The notes under the pieces: generated by a model
What the model saw: the letters and a program-made list of their open reading frames with translations, nothing else
What the model was told of the DNA's origin: nothing
Database searches by the model: none
In this document: positions 31,860-42,500 of the stretch, piece by piece
Numbering within the stretch: the stretch's first letter is position 1
Layout of the letters: each line of letters opens with the position of its first letter
Position numbers and translations under genes: made by a program
Source of the DNA: Odontocerum albicorne
Lineage: Eukaryota; Arthropoda; Insecta; Trichoptera; Odontoceridae
Assembly (NCBI GenBank): GCA_949825065.1
Contig: OX463842.1
Span: forward strand, 6,785,723 to 6,849,722
Direction of reading: 5' to 3'
Length of the DNA: 64,000 nucleotides

Positions 31860-32850
31860 GCGTTGATTGATTTTCGTTTGAATTCAAATCATATCTTGAA
31901 TTGGCCTCTTGGAGTGACGCGATCATTTGCTTTAGAGAGACGGCGTGATGTTGGTATGTACATTTTTGACAAACGTCATATTTAATTTTAACGAACTGCC
32001 TAACTTTTGCTAATTTGTAACAAGATGTATTATTTTGTCATTATTGTTAGTTTTTGGTAATGTATTGAACTAAATAATATTCATATCAATTATAAGAATC
32101 ACGGTTGGCTGAGTGAACGAGCTATTCTTGCCGCCAAGAACAAAGACGTCTACGAACTTAACAATATTATTCAATTCCTTGTTTAATGTTTCGAAATGTT
32201 ATATGTTTCTGTTATAACTTTCTTTCTTCTTTTTCAGTACAATCGATCTTTCATTTGAATTCAAATCATATCGTGAATTGACCTCTTGAAGTAACGCGAC
32301 ATGTGCTTCAGAGAGACGGCGTGATGTTGGTACGTACATTTTTGACAAACGTCATATTTAATTTAAACGAACTGCCAAATTTTTGGTAATTTGTAACAAG
32401 ATGTATTAATTTGTCATAATTGTTAGTTTTTTGTAATGTATTTACCTAAATAACTTGCTGTTTATTAGAATCGAGCCTTATATTCAAGTTGATAAAATAA
32501 TTAAAATTACTGAATGTCGTTTCAAATATTAAATGTATTGGGGAAAATTTGTCTGATATTTAGTGACGTCAAAAAAAGAATTGGTATTTCTCTGATATTT
32601 AGTGACGTCAAAAGAAGAATTGGTATCTTATAATTGATTTGAATATTGGAAAAAGTATTTCCCAATATTCAAATCAATTATAAGAATCACGATTGGCTGA
32701 GTGAACGAGCTATTCTTGCTGCCAAGAACAAAGACGTCTACGAACTTAACAATATTATTCAGTTCCTTTTTTAATGTTTCGCAATTTTATATGTTTCTAT
32801 TATAACTTTCTTTCTTGTTTTTCAGTGCAATCGATCTTTCATTTGAATTA
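31860..32850 (+). mobile_element. Helitron helicase remnants, internally duplicated
   Basis: Two copies of a segment encode NHGWLSERAILAAKNKDVYE (32097 on) and a near match with NHDWLSER (32685 on). This matches a conserved block of the Pif1-type helicase domain of Helitron replicases, which unwind DNA for rolling-circle transposition. Each is followed by a T-rich stretch ending TTTTTCAG, like an intron 3' end, and then a TCGATCTTTCATTTGAATT segment that also occurs at 31868, 32240 and 32836. The order is A-B-A-B-A with the last A cut off by LINE-E. No Rep domain or intact helicase remains. Confidence 0.6.
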
Positions 32851-33147
32851 CCCGAGCATCCCCAGCAGAAACTGAGTAGGATAAAGCCATGGATATACAC
32901 CAAACTCACTCATATAGAGATATCGTAGATATTTTTTTTGTACCTTCTCCACCATGAGTGAGTTCTGCGCCCCCACCGGACTCCAAATGCAAGCATTGCT
33001 TTCTAGTTTGCTACGGATCAATGAATTAAACAACGTTTTTAACACCATTTTGGTATTCAAACCAATAGAGGGTAAACCCAGCCGCGAGGACATCAGATGT
33101 TTTTCAGCCCAGACCCTTATGTTTTTCAACGCATCACCTTGAGACAA
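32848..33147 (-). mobile_element. LINE-E fragment
   Basis: The minus strand encodes NIRVWAEKHLMSSRLGLPS, NTKMVLKTLFNSLIRSKLE, ACIWSPVGAQNS and KYLRYLYMSEFGVYPWLYP, then stops being LINE-like at LLGMLG. It covers the junction interrupted by the LTR in the copy at 21267-22625 and shows the empty site. Confidence 0.75.
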
Positions 33148-33259
33148 TTAAATATAAATACTCAAACTGAATAGCATCAAAATATTTTAATACTAACTTT
33201 GATACAGCGAGTGAAACGCAGATGTAGAAAAAATATACAAGAAGCTAATAAATGTTGTA

Positions 33260-33424
33260 GACACGAGCGCACTGAGAAGGATACATGAGGGACAATTAAT
33301 CACAGAATACGAAATGAAGTGACGAGGAATGAATATGAACTTAAGGTGGATGTATTCTGTAAGATTAAGAAAACACTGAGATGGTTTGGATATGTAGAAA
33401 TAATGGATGAAAAACTCTTCTTCT
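33260..33424 (+). mobile_element. LINE-D fragment
   Basis: The plus strand reads RNEVTRNEYELKVDV with CKIKKTLRWFGYVEIMDE, the RxRNxxI and LRWFGH blocks of LINE-D, interrupted by stops. It abuts the minus-strand LINE-B copy. Confidence 0.55.
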
Positions 33425-34120
33425 TCTTTATGCATGTTGGCCTGTTATGGTCCTGCATCATCGTTTCCCTCTTGTGACGTTGACTGCCAGCTGTCTTTCC
33501 ATCTTTTGGGAGGTCGTCCTGGAGGTCTGCTTGCTTGGGAGATACTGTCCCTGACCATTCTTAAAGATCTTGGTTCCGCCATTCTGGATACATGTTCGTT
33601 CCAGAACCTTCTTCTCTGTCGTCCCCATCTGACAATATCTTCAACTTCGCACATCCTTCGGATTTCTGTGTTTCGTACTCTATCACGAAGGGTGTTGCCA
33701 GCGATACTCATGAGTGCCTTCATTTCGCTGGTTCGAAGGAGATTTATGGTTTTGACAGTGTCGGCTCTGGACTCTATGCTGTATGTCATTATGAGGCGGA
33801 CACAGGTCTTGTATATCCTCACCTTGCTTTGGATGTTCATATGCTTGTTTTTCCAGATAGTGTTCTTTAAACATCCGGAAATAGCTGCGGCCTTTTGTGA
33901 TTGTTCAAGCACTTTGCCATACAGGTCATTATTGCACATTATGCTAGCACCCAAGTATTTAACTTTTGTAACTTGTTCTTTTGGTGTGTCGTTGATCGCC
34001 GCACTGCATCCAACTTGCTCTCTGACTAGAGTCATGCATTTAGTCTTGCTGGTGGAGATAGACATCAGAAATAGACAAAGCTGTCTCAGGTTATGAAAAA
34101 CCCCAACAAAACCCATATAC
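33425..34120 (-). mobile_element. LINE-B fragment with 223-codon frame
   Basis: The post-RT half of a LINE polypeptide: SISTSKTKCMTL, KEQVTKVKYLGASIMCNND, CLKNTIWKNKHMN, KVRIYKTCVRLIMTYSIES, LRTSEMKALMSIAGNTLRD, DIVRWGRQRRRFWNEHVSR, PKRWKDSWQSTSQEGNDDAG. The open frame runs without a stop for 223 codons, so this copy is fairly young. The catalytic RT motifs lie upstream of the truncation and are absent. Its short sister at 10500-10785 is split by a solo LTR. Confidence 0.8.
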
Positions 34121-34124
34121 AGAG

Positions 34125-34315
34125 CAAATGTGAGAAGGATTGAAAGACCACGGAAGGAAAGGAAATTTTAATAGTCAGAGAAATCGTAAGAGTTGTATGA
34201 ATGTAGAAAAAGCAAAAGACGTGTCGCGAAAGAAAATTTTGATATTCTGTCATCTCTGCCTACCCAACAAGGAAACGATGTGATGGTTTGTATGTATCAA
34301 TGTACAAAAATATAC
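34125..34315 (+). mobile_element. LINE-D 3' end
   Basis: The tail TCATCTCTGCCTACCCAAC then GATGTGATGGTTTGTATGTA follows a decayed NRKSCMNVEKAKDVSRK segment. Same type as 19740-19985. A short TA run follows at about 34316. Confidence 0.6.
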
Positions 34316-34744
34316 ATATATATATATATTTTTTAACCATTTTATTTTATTTCAAATGATATATTTTGGCAAACGAGAAAGCCCGTCTTTTAATGACACT
34401 TCTTAAATATCACCCAGAAATTTCATCTCCGAGACACACCCCACCTCGGTCGTTTCAACGGAAGCATTTTAAAAGTGCCGTAAAAAGAAAAACTCAATTT
34501 AATACACGCGCTTGACTCGTGCACCGTTGATTAACTGTTAGTTCTTCCTGTTTCTGATCGACTTTGAACGACGCCGAAATCAATACTGTGCTAGAACATT
34601 TATAGTTAAACAACAGTGCTATAAAGTTCAGAATGTGTTTGTTCTGAAACTATCATATAGTTATGATAATCAAATGTAATTGTTGAAGGAAACGAGTATA
34701 TGAAACGAGTATACCCAAACCAACATAACTTCTCCAATATTACT

Positions 34745-35690
34745 TGATGACTTTAACATATCATACCATTACATAAAACTGTTAAAACCCTAGGAGTGCT
34801 AATAGATAACACTCTCTCATGGCGAGATCAAATAAATGAGTTAAGCCGAAGGATCTTCTTCAGCCTTCATTCCCTTAAAGTGTTGCAAAGATTCCCACCA
34901 ACCAAAACCAAAATTTTACTCGTACAATCTCTGCTCTTTCCAATTCTGGACTATGCGGACGTCTGTTACTTGAATGTTACAGAGGAACAGCTGGACAAAT
35001 TACGGCGTCTTCAAAATGTGTGTCTAAGATTTATTTTCAACCTACGAAAGTACGATCATATAACTTCATACTAGAATGTTGAATGATAGAAATAGACGCC
35101 AAATTCACATACTGTCTATATTGTATAATATCCTTAACTGTCCCGCCTCCCCCTCTTATCTCGCCGAAAACGTTCAGCGTATTTCCAATCATGGATTAGC
35201 GCTACGCTCAAACAGAGATTGTCTATTGGCCTATCCAGTTTACCGCTCCTTTATTTTTACGTCGTCCATTACTGTCCATGCAGTGAGACTCTGGAATCAG
35301 TTACAAACCAATATAAGACTCGCTCCGTCCTTGGCATACTTTAACAAGCAACTGAAAAAACTCTTAATTTCTAGTCAGTAAAATAACGTGTTTCATTCCT
35401 GATTTTTCCTTTCCTTTCCTCTCCACCATCCCTTCCTTTCCTTTTGATTGGTGATATCTCACTTTATATGAAAAATAATGTTCGGGTGATTGTCCGTCTT
35501 TGTGGGGTTCGTGAGAATGTGCTCACGTATGTGTTTATGGATTTCGTGGGGATGGATAGTCAATTGAATGATGTATGCGACCACGTAATTTGCTTCATTT
35601 ACTTTTGTCTGGTTGGTTGGAAGAGATTGCCGCCTGGCAATAAGTCCGCCAGATTGTATTTGCAATAAAAGTGTTAAATAAATAGGTTTG
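34745..35690 (+). mobile_element. LINE-J, C-terminus and 3' end
   Basis: The coding part begins VKTLGVLIDNTLSWRDQIN and continues SLHSLKVLQRFPPTKTKIL, FPILDYADVCYLNVTEEQL and LRRLQNVCLRFIFNLRKYD. One frameshift at about 35070 follows, then HILSILYNILNCPASPSYL, SNHGLALRSNRDCLLAYPV and VHAVRLWNQL, with a stop at 35381. This is the post-RT region of a jockey/CR1-group LINE. The 3' end at 35609-35690 contains GGTTGGTTGGAAGAGATTGC and CGCCTGGCAATAAG, nearly the SINE tail seen at 36233-36280. Related 3' ends lie at 40660 and 52195. Confidence 0.8.
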
Positions 35691-35699
35691 ATGGATCAT

Positions 35700-36090
35700 A
35701 TAGTATACTGAACTGAACTGAATCGCTAAGTTATGTTGTTAACGACTAGTTTGTATTTCACAGATTCTATAAACTAGCATTTTCGATTGATGTACTCGTA
35801 CTAATGTAAGTATACCGCCAAGTGATGAATATCTCGTTCGGAGTCTCGGTCCAATGGTAGGACGCCTTACTCCTTCATCGGATAGTTGTAAGTATACCCC
35901 AAAAATTACGTCCATCGAAAATATAAGTTTATAAAACCTGTGAGATAGAAAATAGTGATTAACAACACAATTAAACAATTTAGTTCAGTTCAGTTTGATC
36001 CCTCCACTATCCACGGTTTTTCAGGGGTAAAATAAGCTCCCATCTAGCGCGATCTACACTAGAAGTTATAAATCTTCTTATTTATTTTCA
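35700..36090. other. No gene; short shared motif
   Basis: It contains GTCTCGGTCCAATGGTAGGA and CGCCTTACTCCTT (35840-35875), a motif also found at 47044 and 50352. It is possibly part of another tRNA-derived repeat (A-box-like), but no B box is evident. Confidence 0.35.
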
Positions 36091-36099
36091 TGTAGTCAC

Positions 36100-36290
36100 G
36101 TGACGACTTCCGTGGCCTGGTGGTAAGACACTTGTCTGCCGATCCGGAGGTTGCGGGTTCAATCCCCGCTGGAACCCAGCTTTTTTAAATAGGATTCCAG
36201 TCTGGTTAACACTTAGGGCCTATAAAACATCTTTCTGGTTGGTTGAAAGAGATTGCCACATGGCAATAAACTCGCGAGGTTAAAAAAATA
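36100..36290 (+). mobile_element. tRNA-derived SINE, copy S4 (best preserved)
   Basis: The head has an A box GTGGCCTGGTGGTAAGACA (from 36112) and a B box GGTTCAATCCCCGC (36156-36169), spaced as in a tRNA promoter. A body with GATTCCAGTCTGGTT follows, then the tail GGTTGGTTGAAAGAGATTGC and CACATGGCAATAA, and an A-rich end. It is transcribed by RNA polymerase III and depends on a LINE for copying. The tail similarity points to LINE-J as that partner. Confidence 0.85.
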
Positions 36291-36433
36291 ATAAAAGGAA
36301 CTGCCCAAAGGTATTCTTCCGGTGGTGACACACCCGAGTGTGAAAAGAATAGTTGTGACGACGGTAAGGTACGACATCACGGGGGAAGGAACACGACTCA
36401 CAGCGCAGTAAATATACTTGGAAAGTTACTTAA

Positions 36434-36837
36434 CCACTTAATGCCCTTGAACGAGACCCTCTCGCGCACCAAATGCGTTCCAATTTCCGCAATCCCGAGT
36501 CACGCTCGCTTGTCTCGACTTGCAGTGTTCTAATTTTAGCTAACACGTGTAACGCTCGCCAGCCGTTCACGTTTTATTTATTCATTGTAAATTAGCCTGC
36601 AATTGTGAGTGGTCGTGTTTTGTGTTGCTTATTTCGTATTTACGTTGGTAGGTGTTTAACACCATGCTTTCAAATGTACCATACCAAACTGAATTTTTAA
36701 TTTTTCTTCATTTTTTTAATTAAAATATGTTTAAATTGTTGTTTCAATTGAAAAGTGTATAAACTTAAGATATAATACAAATAATACTTTATGTTTTTTG
36801 AAACCCTCTTTTTAAAAAAAACCCTAGCATTAAGTGG
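36434..36837. mobile_element. TTAA MITE, second family, copy Q1
   Basis: 404 bp between TTAA at 36430-36433 and 36838-36841. The inverted ends are CCACTTAATGC and GCATTAAGTGG, perfect over 11 bp. The interior includes GAGACCCTCTCGCGC and CTCGCTTGTCTCGACTTGCA. It has no coding capacity. Partial copies lie at 47197 and 50497. Piggybac-type target, unrelated in sequence to the P family. Confidence 0.85.
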
Positions 36838-36841
36838 TTAA

Positions 36842-37612
36842 AGCCTGGAGTTTAAACAGTCTAGCAAGTTACTTGTACTTTCATAGAAAACTTCGAATGC
36901 GACAAAACTATCATTTGAAGCCTCTAGACCGGAGTAGCTAATCGGTTCAAAGATAAACCGATGTAAGGCTGAGTGTAAAAAATACAACAACATCCTTTTG
37001 GCAACTCAGAGTCCACTTCCGTGGGCCCAACGTCTGGTTGTATAGCATACAATACCCAAAAATACTGTACTATAGTCGAGTCTGCTAGTACGGAACGGTA
37101 GGCCCTATTAAGGTTTTTCCCTATTGTACAACAATGAGAGGAAAGCATAATTGAGCAAGTAATATATTCTACACACCTTGCAATATTAATAGTCACAATG
37201 ACTGATGTAATGAAATGAGGGGGCTTGTACATTTACAGTTGCCGATTTCGTCCTACATATTTTGTTTTCAGTTTGCTGTTCAGCGAGATCATTATATATG
37301 TCGTTGACATTAAGTGTAGTTAATGTGTACATTTTGAATCTTGAGACATTGAGTGTTGTGGGGATCATTTTAAATTTTAAATTCCGATTGTGGTATGCAC
37401 ATATTGGTTTTTGTTTTTACGAACTTGTATTTCCCTTTCATATTGATATCAAGAGTGACGCCCGGTTTGGCGTAGTGCGAGCTGTTTGCCTTTGAACGGC
37501 CACGTATTGTGTTGGTAACTCATATACTTGATTTTTTGCATTATTTTCAGTGTGTTGTGTGTTTTTTTTTTGTTAACATAATTTTTTTAGATTGTAATTG
37601 TTTTAATTATTT
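36842..37612. other. No recognisable feature
   Basis: AT-rich to mixed DNA with small frames (77-102 codons) without recognisable motifs. No repeat ends were found. Confidence 0.6.
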
Positions 37613-38333
37613 TTTATATTCTATCTTTTATAATGTATGAAGCACTCACTATTGTTTATATTCTATCTTTTATAATGTATGAAGCACTCACTATTGTTTA
37701 TATTCTATCTTTTATAATGTATGAAGCACTCACTATTATTTATATTCTATCTTTTATAATGTATGAAGCACTCACTATTGTTTATATTCTATCTTTTATA
37801 ATGTATGAAGCACTCACTATTGTTTATATTCTATCTTTTATAATGTATGAAGCACTCACTATTGTTTATATTCTATCTTTTATAATGTATGAAGCACTCA
37901 CTATTGTTTATATTCTATCTTTTATAATGTATGAAGCACTCACTATTGTTTATATTCTATCTTTTATAATATATGAAGCACTCACTACTATTTATATTCT
38001 ATCTTTTATAATATATGAAGCACTCACTATTATTTATATTCTATCTTTCATAATGTATGAATCACTCACTATTGTTTATATTCTATCTTTTATAAAGTAT
38101 GAAGCACTCACTTTAGTTTATATTCTATCTTTTATAATGTATGAAGCACTCACTACTGTTTATATTCTATCTTTTATAAAGTATGAAGCACTCACTATAG
38201 TTTATATTCTATCTTTTAAAATGTATGAAGCACTCACTACTGTTTATATTCTATCTTTTATAAAGTATGAAGCACTCACTATTGTTTATATTCTATCTTT
38301 TATAATGTATGAAGCACTCACTATTGTTTATTT
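37613..38333 (+). repeat. 42-bp tandem repeat, about 17 copies, open frame throughout
   Basis: The unit encodes MYEALTIVYILSFI, 14 residues, and one plus-strand frame (37633-38370) stays open for 245 codons across all copies. The first eight units are nearly identical. Later ones vary (IYEALTTIYILSFI, KYEALTLVYILSFI). The predicted chain would be strongly hydrophobic. I read this as a minisatellite whose unit length preserves the frame. A real gene is not shown, as there is no start context, exon structure or family match. Confidence 0.85.
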
Positions 38334-38459
38334 CATGATTGTTAAAAGTTACAGTCTATGTTTTTTATAAATTACATTACAGGTGAACAAACTTTATGAA
38401 ATACGTAGATATTTTTTGGTTAGTTTATAGAAAATAAGTACATGACAATAGAAAATAAC

Positions 38460-38720
38460 ATAAGGATCTTTATAAAATGTGTTAGACCTATAATGATATA
38501 ACATATGTTATCGAAATTGATAGCAAACGAACAAACTTCTTAGAACATTAGATATGAAGGTATTACGATGTATAACAGGTAAGACAGAACAGGAAATACA
38601 CAAATAATAAGAATTTGTTAAGGTCAAAGACATCGTAAAATCGTTTAATGCAAAGTTTGTGAACAATAGAATGGAGATATCATCAATCAACAGAAGAAGA
38701 AAAGAATGAATGAACAAATT
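38460..38720 (+). mobile_element. LINE-B-like fragment, decayed
   Basis: The plus strand reads LRTLDMKVLRCITGKTEQEI, then FVKVKDIVKSFNAKFVNN, which matches the LRTSEMKALMSIAGKT and VxDIVKWGRQRR blocks of LINE-B with several changes. Confidence 0.5.
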
Positions 38721-39345
38721 AGGAATGAAATAAGTAAAATTACTAACTTGAAATTACGAGCTTTTCCAATCACTATTTTAAAGATGCTATCAATCACCAA
38801 GTATATATCTCCCTAATCATTTTTTTAAATAGTTATATGTAGTTAATTATTTCTAAGAAATGTTTTTTTTTTTAAATTAAAAATAAACAAAATGTTGAAT
38901 TGATCTTGAATTCATATATTGAGCGTACTTTGCAAAAGGAAACTTAATACGGGTGAATGAAACAAGGTTATAAAAGTGTCATTCAGAAACAAGTTAGTCT
39001 TCCACCTGATGAAGGCGACACTAGAGAGGAAAGAGGGTGTATTGTGGAGGCAGAGAAAAAGAGCAGAAACAAGTAATAAAATCCTGTAAAAATGATATCC
39101 ATTTTGTTTTATTAAATCCGACTTTACGAACAATAAAATACGTGTGGGTTGACGAGACACTGAATAAAATATATATAAAAAAAACAAACAAAAAGGGGGT
39201 GACTAAATTAGATATATATATACGTTAAAATAGATATAAAAAAATATATGAAATCTCTTCTTTTTGGTTAATTCTTCATGACTTTGATCGTGAACTTTCC
39301 GATTCATCTGCACAACTCTGCTCACGGCAGTTTTCCACCTCACTT
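38721..39345. other. No recognisable feature
   Basis: AT-rich. Frames of 63-91 codons occur on both strands without motif. Confidence 0.6.
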
Positions 39346-39351
39346 CTTTAA

Positions 39352-39965
39352 CCCTTCCTTCCCTGTGATGTGTAACTAGTACACATTGCTTTTAAAAACG
39401 TTAACATCTCTATAAATATAATAAATATTTGGTTCAGATTTTAGGTATTCCTTCGTAATACATTTACGCATTGAATGAAAAAATAATATTAATAATAATT
39501 AGTACTTATCGGCCACATCAGGGATATTTTGTGAAAATCGGGAATAAATTCACCAATACAATCAAACGTGTGCCAGTGTGTAACGTAGGTATATTCATTA
39601 AAAAAAACGCTATGGGTGAGGAAGCGACGCTATTCCCATCTCACTCTCACTCTACTTCGGTATATGGGAACACAAGAAATATAATCTCAGTTCGCTCGTT
39701 TATCTCGCTTCAGTAGCTTTCGGGCATCCATTTGAGGTGGTCGCTTTGCCCGTTTTGTGAACGTCGGCCGATGTTTTTTTCATGTTTTCAGCAATTAAAT
39801 TTCAATTATTATCACTGTTGACTCCAAATTTAATTAATTTAAGCGATTGGCTATGAATATTCTTATTTTTCCGATTTTAAATCGATCATTTTTACATGTG
39901 TATCGGTGTGTATTGAATACACAGCACCGGAACGCTCGGATTTTTTTAGCACAAGAAGGGAAAGG
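39352..39965. mobile_element. TTAA MITE, copy P5
   Basis: 614 bp between TTAA at 39348-39351 and 39966-39969. The ends are CCCTTCCTTCCCTGTG and CACAAGAAGGGAAAGG. It is in opposite orientation to P1, P3 and P6, to which it is otherwise closely similar. Confidence 0.85.
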
Positions 39966-39969
39966 TTAA

Positions 39970-40655
39970 ACGTCTCGATATGCTACCATCACAGAGGACC
40001 CTGTTTTATCCATAACCTGTTCAGTCCATTGAGTTCTTGGTCAAACTCTGTCTCGCTGTTAGTACGAGTCTTTCCAATTATATTTTCCTCAGCTTGCTAT
40101 ATAACTAAAGAACTGGTATACTCGTCACAAACAGATCGTGGACAGCCCATCCTGAATCTTAAATTATTGGATAATGGATACATTGGTGTTCCGTACCGTC
40201 AAAGATCTCCTCTAGATAAATCTTCAGCACAGCATCTCGCATGCGTTTTTTGTTTTAAGTATCCAACTCTCCGCTGTTTATAAGAAAATGGAGTAGGTCA
40301 AAAAATGCACTAGTCTTTTTTTAGTTGCTATTGAAATGTTTTGATCCCTCCATATTCGCTGCAGTTTTTTTCCACCGTGCACTTTGCCGTCACTGTTGTC
40401 CTTCTAATTTCACGTTCACAGTCACCGTCATCTATTATGCAAAATCCGTAATACATTAAATACTTTTATTAAATCGAAATCCAGAAGAGCATTAGTTGTA
40501 GAGAGTTTATTTCATGTGTCAATAACCATATATTTTGTTTTCAATTTGTTTATTTCAAGACAGAGTATTTTACTTTCGAATTTCACACAGTGTAAGATAT
40601 TTGCCATTTCTGACTCATCTGAAGTTCGATATTATCTTTGCACCAACAGTACGTT
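39970..40655. other. No recognisable feature
   Basis: A 125-codon frame reads out of P5 (39906-40283) but has no motif. Nothing else was recognised. Confidence 0.5.
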
Positions 40656-40659
40656 CACC

Positions 40660-41175
40660 AAACGTCTTTCCAATCATGGCTTAGCGCTATGCCCTAACAG
40701 AGATTGTTTATTGGCCTTTCCAGTTCACCGCTCCTTTTTCTTTACGGCGTCCTTTACTGTCCATGCAGTGAGACTCTGGAATCAGTTACATACTAATATA
40801 AGACTCGCTCCGTCCTTGGCATGCTTTAAGAAGCGACTGAAAAAACTTAATTTCTAGTCAGTAAAATAACGTGTTTCATTCCTGATTTTTCTTTTCCTTT
40901 CCTCTCCACCATACCTTCCTTTCCCTTTGATTGATGATATCTCACTTTATATTAAAAATAATGTTCGAGTGATTGTCCGTATTTGTGGGGTCCGTGGGCA
41001 TGTGCTCACGTATATGTTTATGAATTTCGTGGGGATGGATAGTCATTTGAATGATTTATGCGACCACGTAACTTGCTTCATTTACTTTTGTCTGGTTGTT
41101 TGGAAGAGATTGCCGCCTGACTATAAGCCCGCCAGATCGTATTTGCAATAAAAGTGTTAAATAAATAAATAAGCC
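40660..41175 (+). mobile_element. LINE-J 3' fragment
   Basis: It starts at SNHGLALCPNRDCLLAFPVH, continues RSFFFTASFTVHAVRLWNQL and ends KKRLKKLNF at a stop at 40857. The 3' tail includes GGAAGAGATTGCCGCC and a terminal AATAAATAAATAA. It is 5'-truncated and very close to the end of 34745-35690. Confidence 0.8.
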
Positions 41176-41479
41176 CACCATTCCAATTTCTGATGCATTC
41201 CTCGTAATTTATTTCCCATATATGCTAAATGGCTAGGTGAGAGTATTCATCCCTATCGAACACCTTCAGCAACGTTAAAACTGATAAAGCAAATATAATG
41301 AATTCTCAATATAACTGTTTTTGAACTTCGTAATATATACACGACAGTTACAAACCTAAATACAAGATTTTTCGTTAAAAGGTTTAGAATCGTTTTATTA
41401 AGGAAAACACTGCATTACATTAGGGATAGGTATGTCACAAAACGTCTCCATGCAGAGCGGTCTACAGTCAGACACTCTA

Positions 41480-42232
41480 ACCCCCCCCCCCCCCCCCTTC
41501 TCCCTCATGTAAGACTAAGACTATAAATCTCCATATCTCAAAACTGGCAGATCTTATACCTAACCTAACCCCCCCTCCCTCATGTAATACTAGGACTATA
41601 AATCTCCATATCTCAAAACTGGTACATCTTATACCTAACCTAACCCCCCCTCCTCCATCATGTCTAAGACTATAAATCTCCATATCTCAAAACTGGCACA
41701 TCTTATACCTAACCTAACCCCCCCCCCTCCCTCATGTAAGACTATGACTATAAATCTCCATATCTCAAAACTGGCACATCTTATACCTAACCTAACCCCC
41801 CCTCCTCTCTCATGTAAGACTAAGACTATAAATCTCCATATCTCAAAACTGGCACATCTTATACCTAACCTAACCCCCCTCCCTCATGTAAGACTATGAC
41901 TATAAATCTCTATATCTCAAAACTGGCACATCTTACACCTAACCTAACCCCCCTCCCTCATGTAAGATTAAGACTTAATCTTCATATCTCAAAACTGGCA
42001 CATCTTATACCTAAACTAACCCCCCTCCCTCACGTAAGATTAAGACTATAAATCTCCATATCTCAAAACTGGCACATCTTATACCTAACCTAACCCCCCT
42101 CCCTCATGTAAGATTAAGACTATAAATCTCCATATCTCAAAACTGGCACATCTTATACCTAACCTAACCCCCCTCCCTCATGTAAGATTAAGACTATAAA
42201 TCTCCATCAAAACTGGCACATCTTATACCATT
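41480..42232. repeat. C-rich tandem repeat of 74-78 bp, about ten copies
   Basis: The unit contains a run of 6-8 C (the first run is 18 or more), CTCCCTCATGTAAGACTA, ATAAATCTCCATATCTC, AAAACTGGCACATCTTATA and ACCTAACCTAACC. Unit length varies mainly by the C-run. Each unit carries two CCTAA words, the complement of the insect telomere repeat TTAGG. The minus strand has regularly spaced G-runs. Short frames exist in it but are repeat by-products. Confidence 0.9.
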
Positions 42233-42334
42233 CACCAGTGTTATGCAATTACTTCATACGATCTACATTACAACAAAAAAAAAAAAAAAATGAAGTAGTG
42301 TTATAGTTTTTATTGTTATCCAAGACATTAATAA

Positions 42335-42500
42335 CCTTTGTGGCATAATTGGAAAGACGGCCATCATTCAATCCGGGAATAGCGGGCTCTATTCCTGTTA
42401 AAATCTAGATATTTAAAAAGGTTCCAATTTGGTCATCACTTAAAACTTGTCATAAAACCTTTCCGATTAGTTGAAATAAATTGTTAAATATCAACAAAGA
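42335..42500 (+). mobile_element. tRNA-derived SINE, copy S5, degenerate
   Basis: A head with TTGTGGCATAATTGGAAAGA (A-box remnant) and GGGCTCTATTCCTGTT (B-box remnant) is followed by TTCCAATTTGGTC and a TTCCGATTAGTTGAAATAAA tail. Old copy. Confidence 0.5.

Noticed and set aside
33407..34096. 229-codon plus-strand frame
   Set aside because: Antisense shadow of the LINE-B polypeptide on the minus strand, which has the recognisable motifs.
35840..35875. tRNA-like repeat head around GTCTCGGTCCAATGGTAGGA
   Set aside because: Recurs at 47044 and 50352, but no B box or stem partner was found, so it is kept only as a shared motif.
41477..41899. Short proteins with repeated NLHISKLAHLIPNL-type residues
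   Set aside because: Direct products of the C-rich tandem array. Frames break when the C-run length changes.
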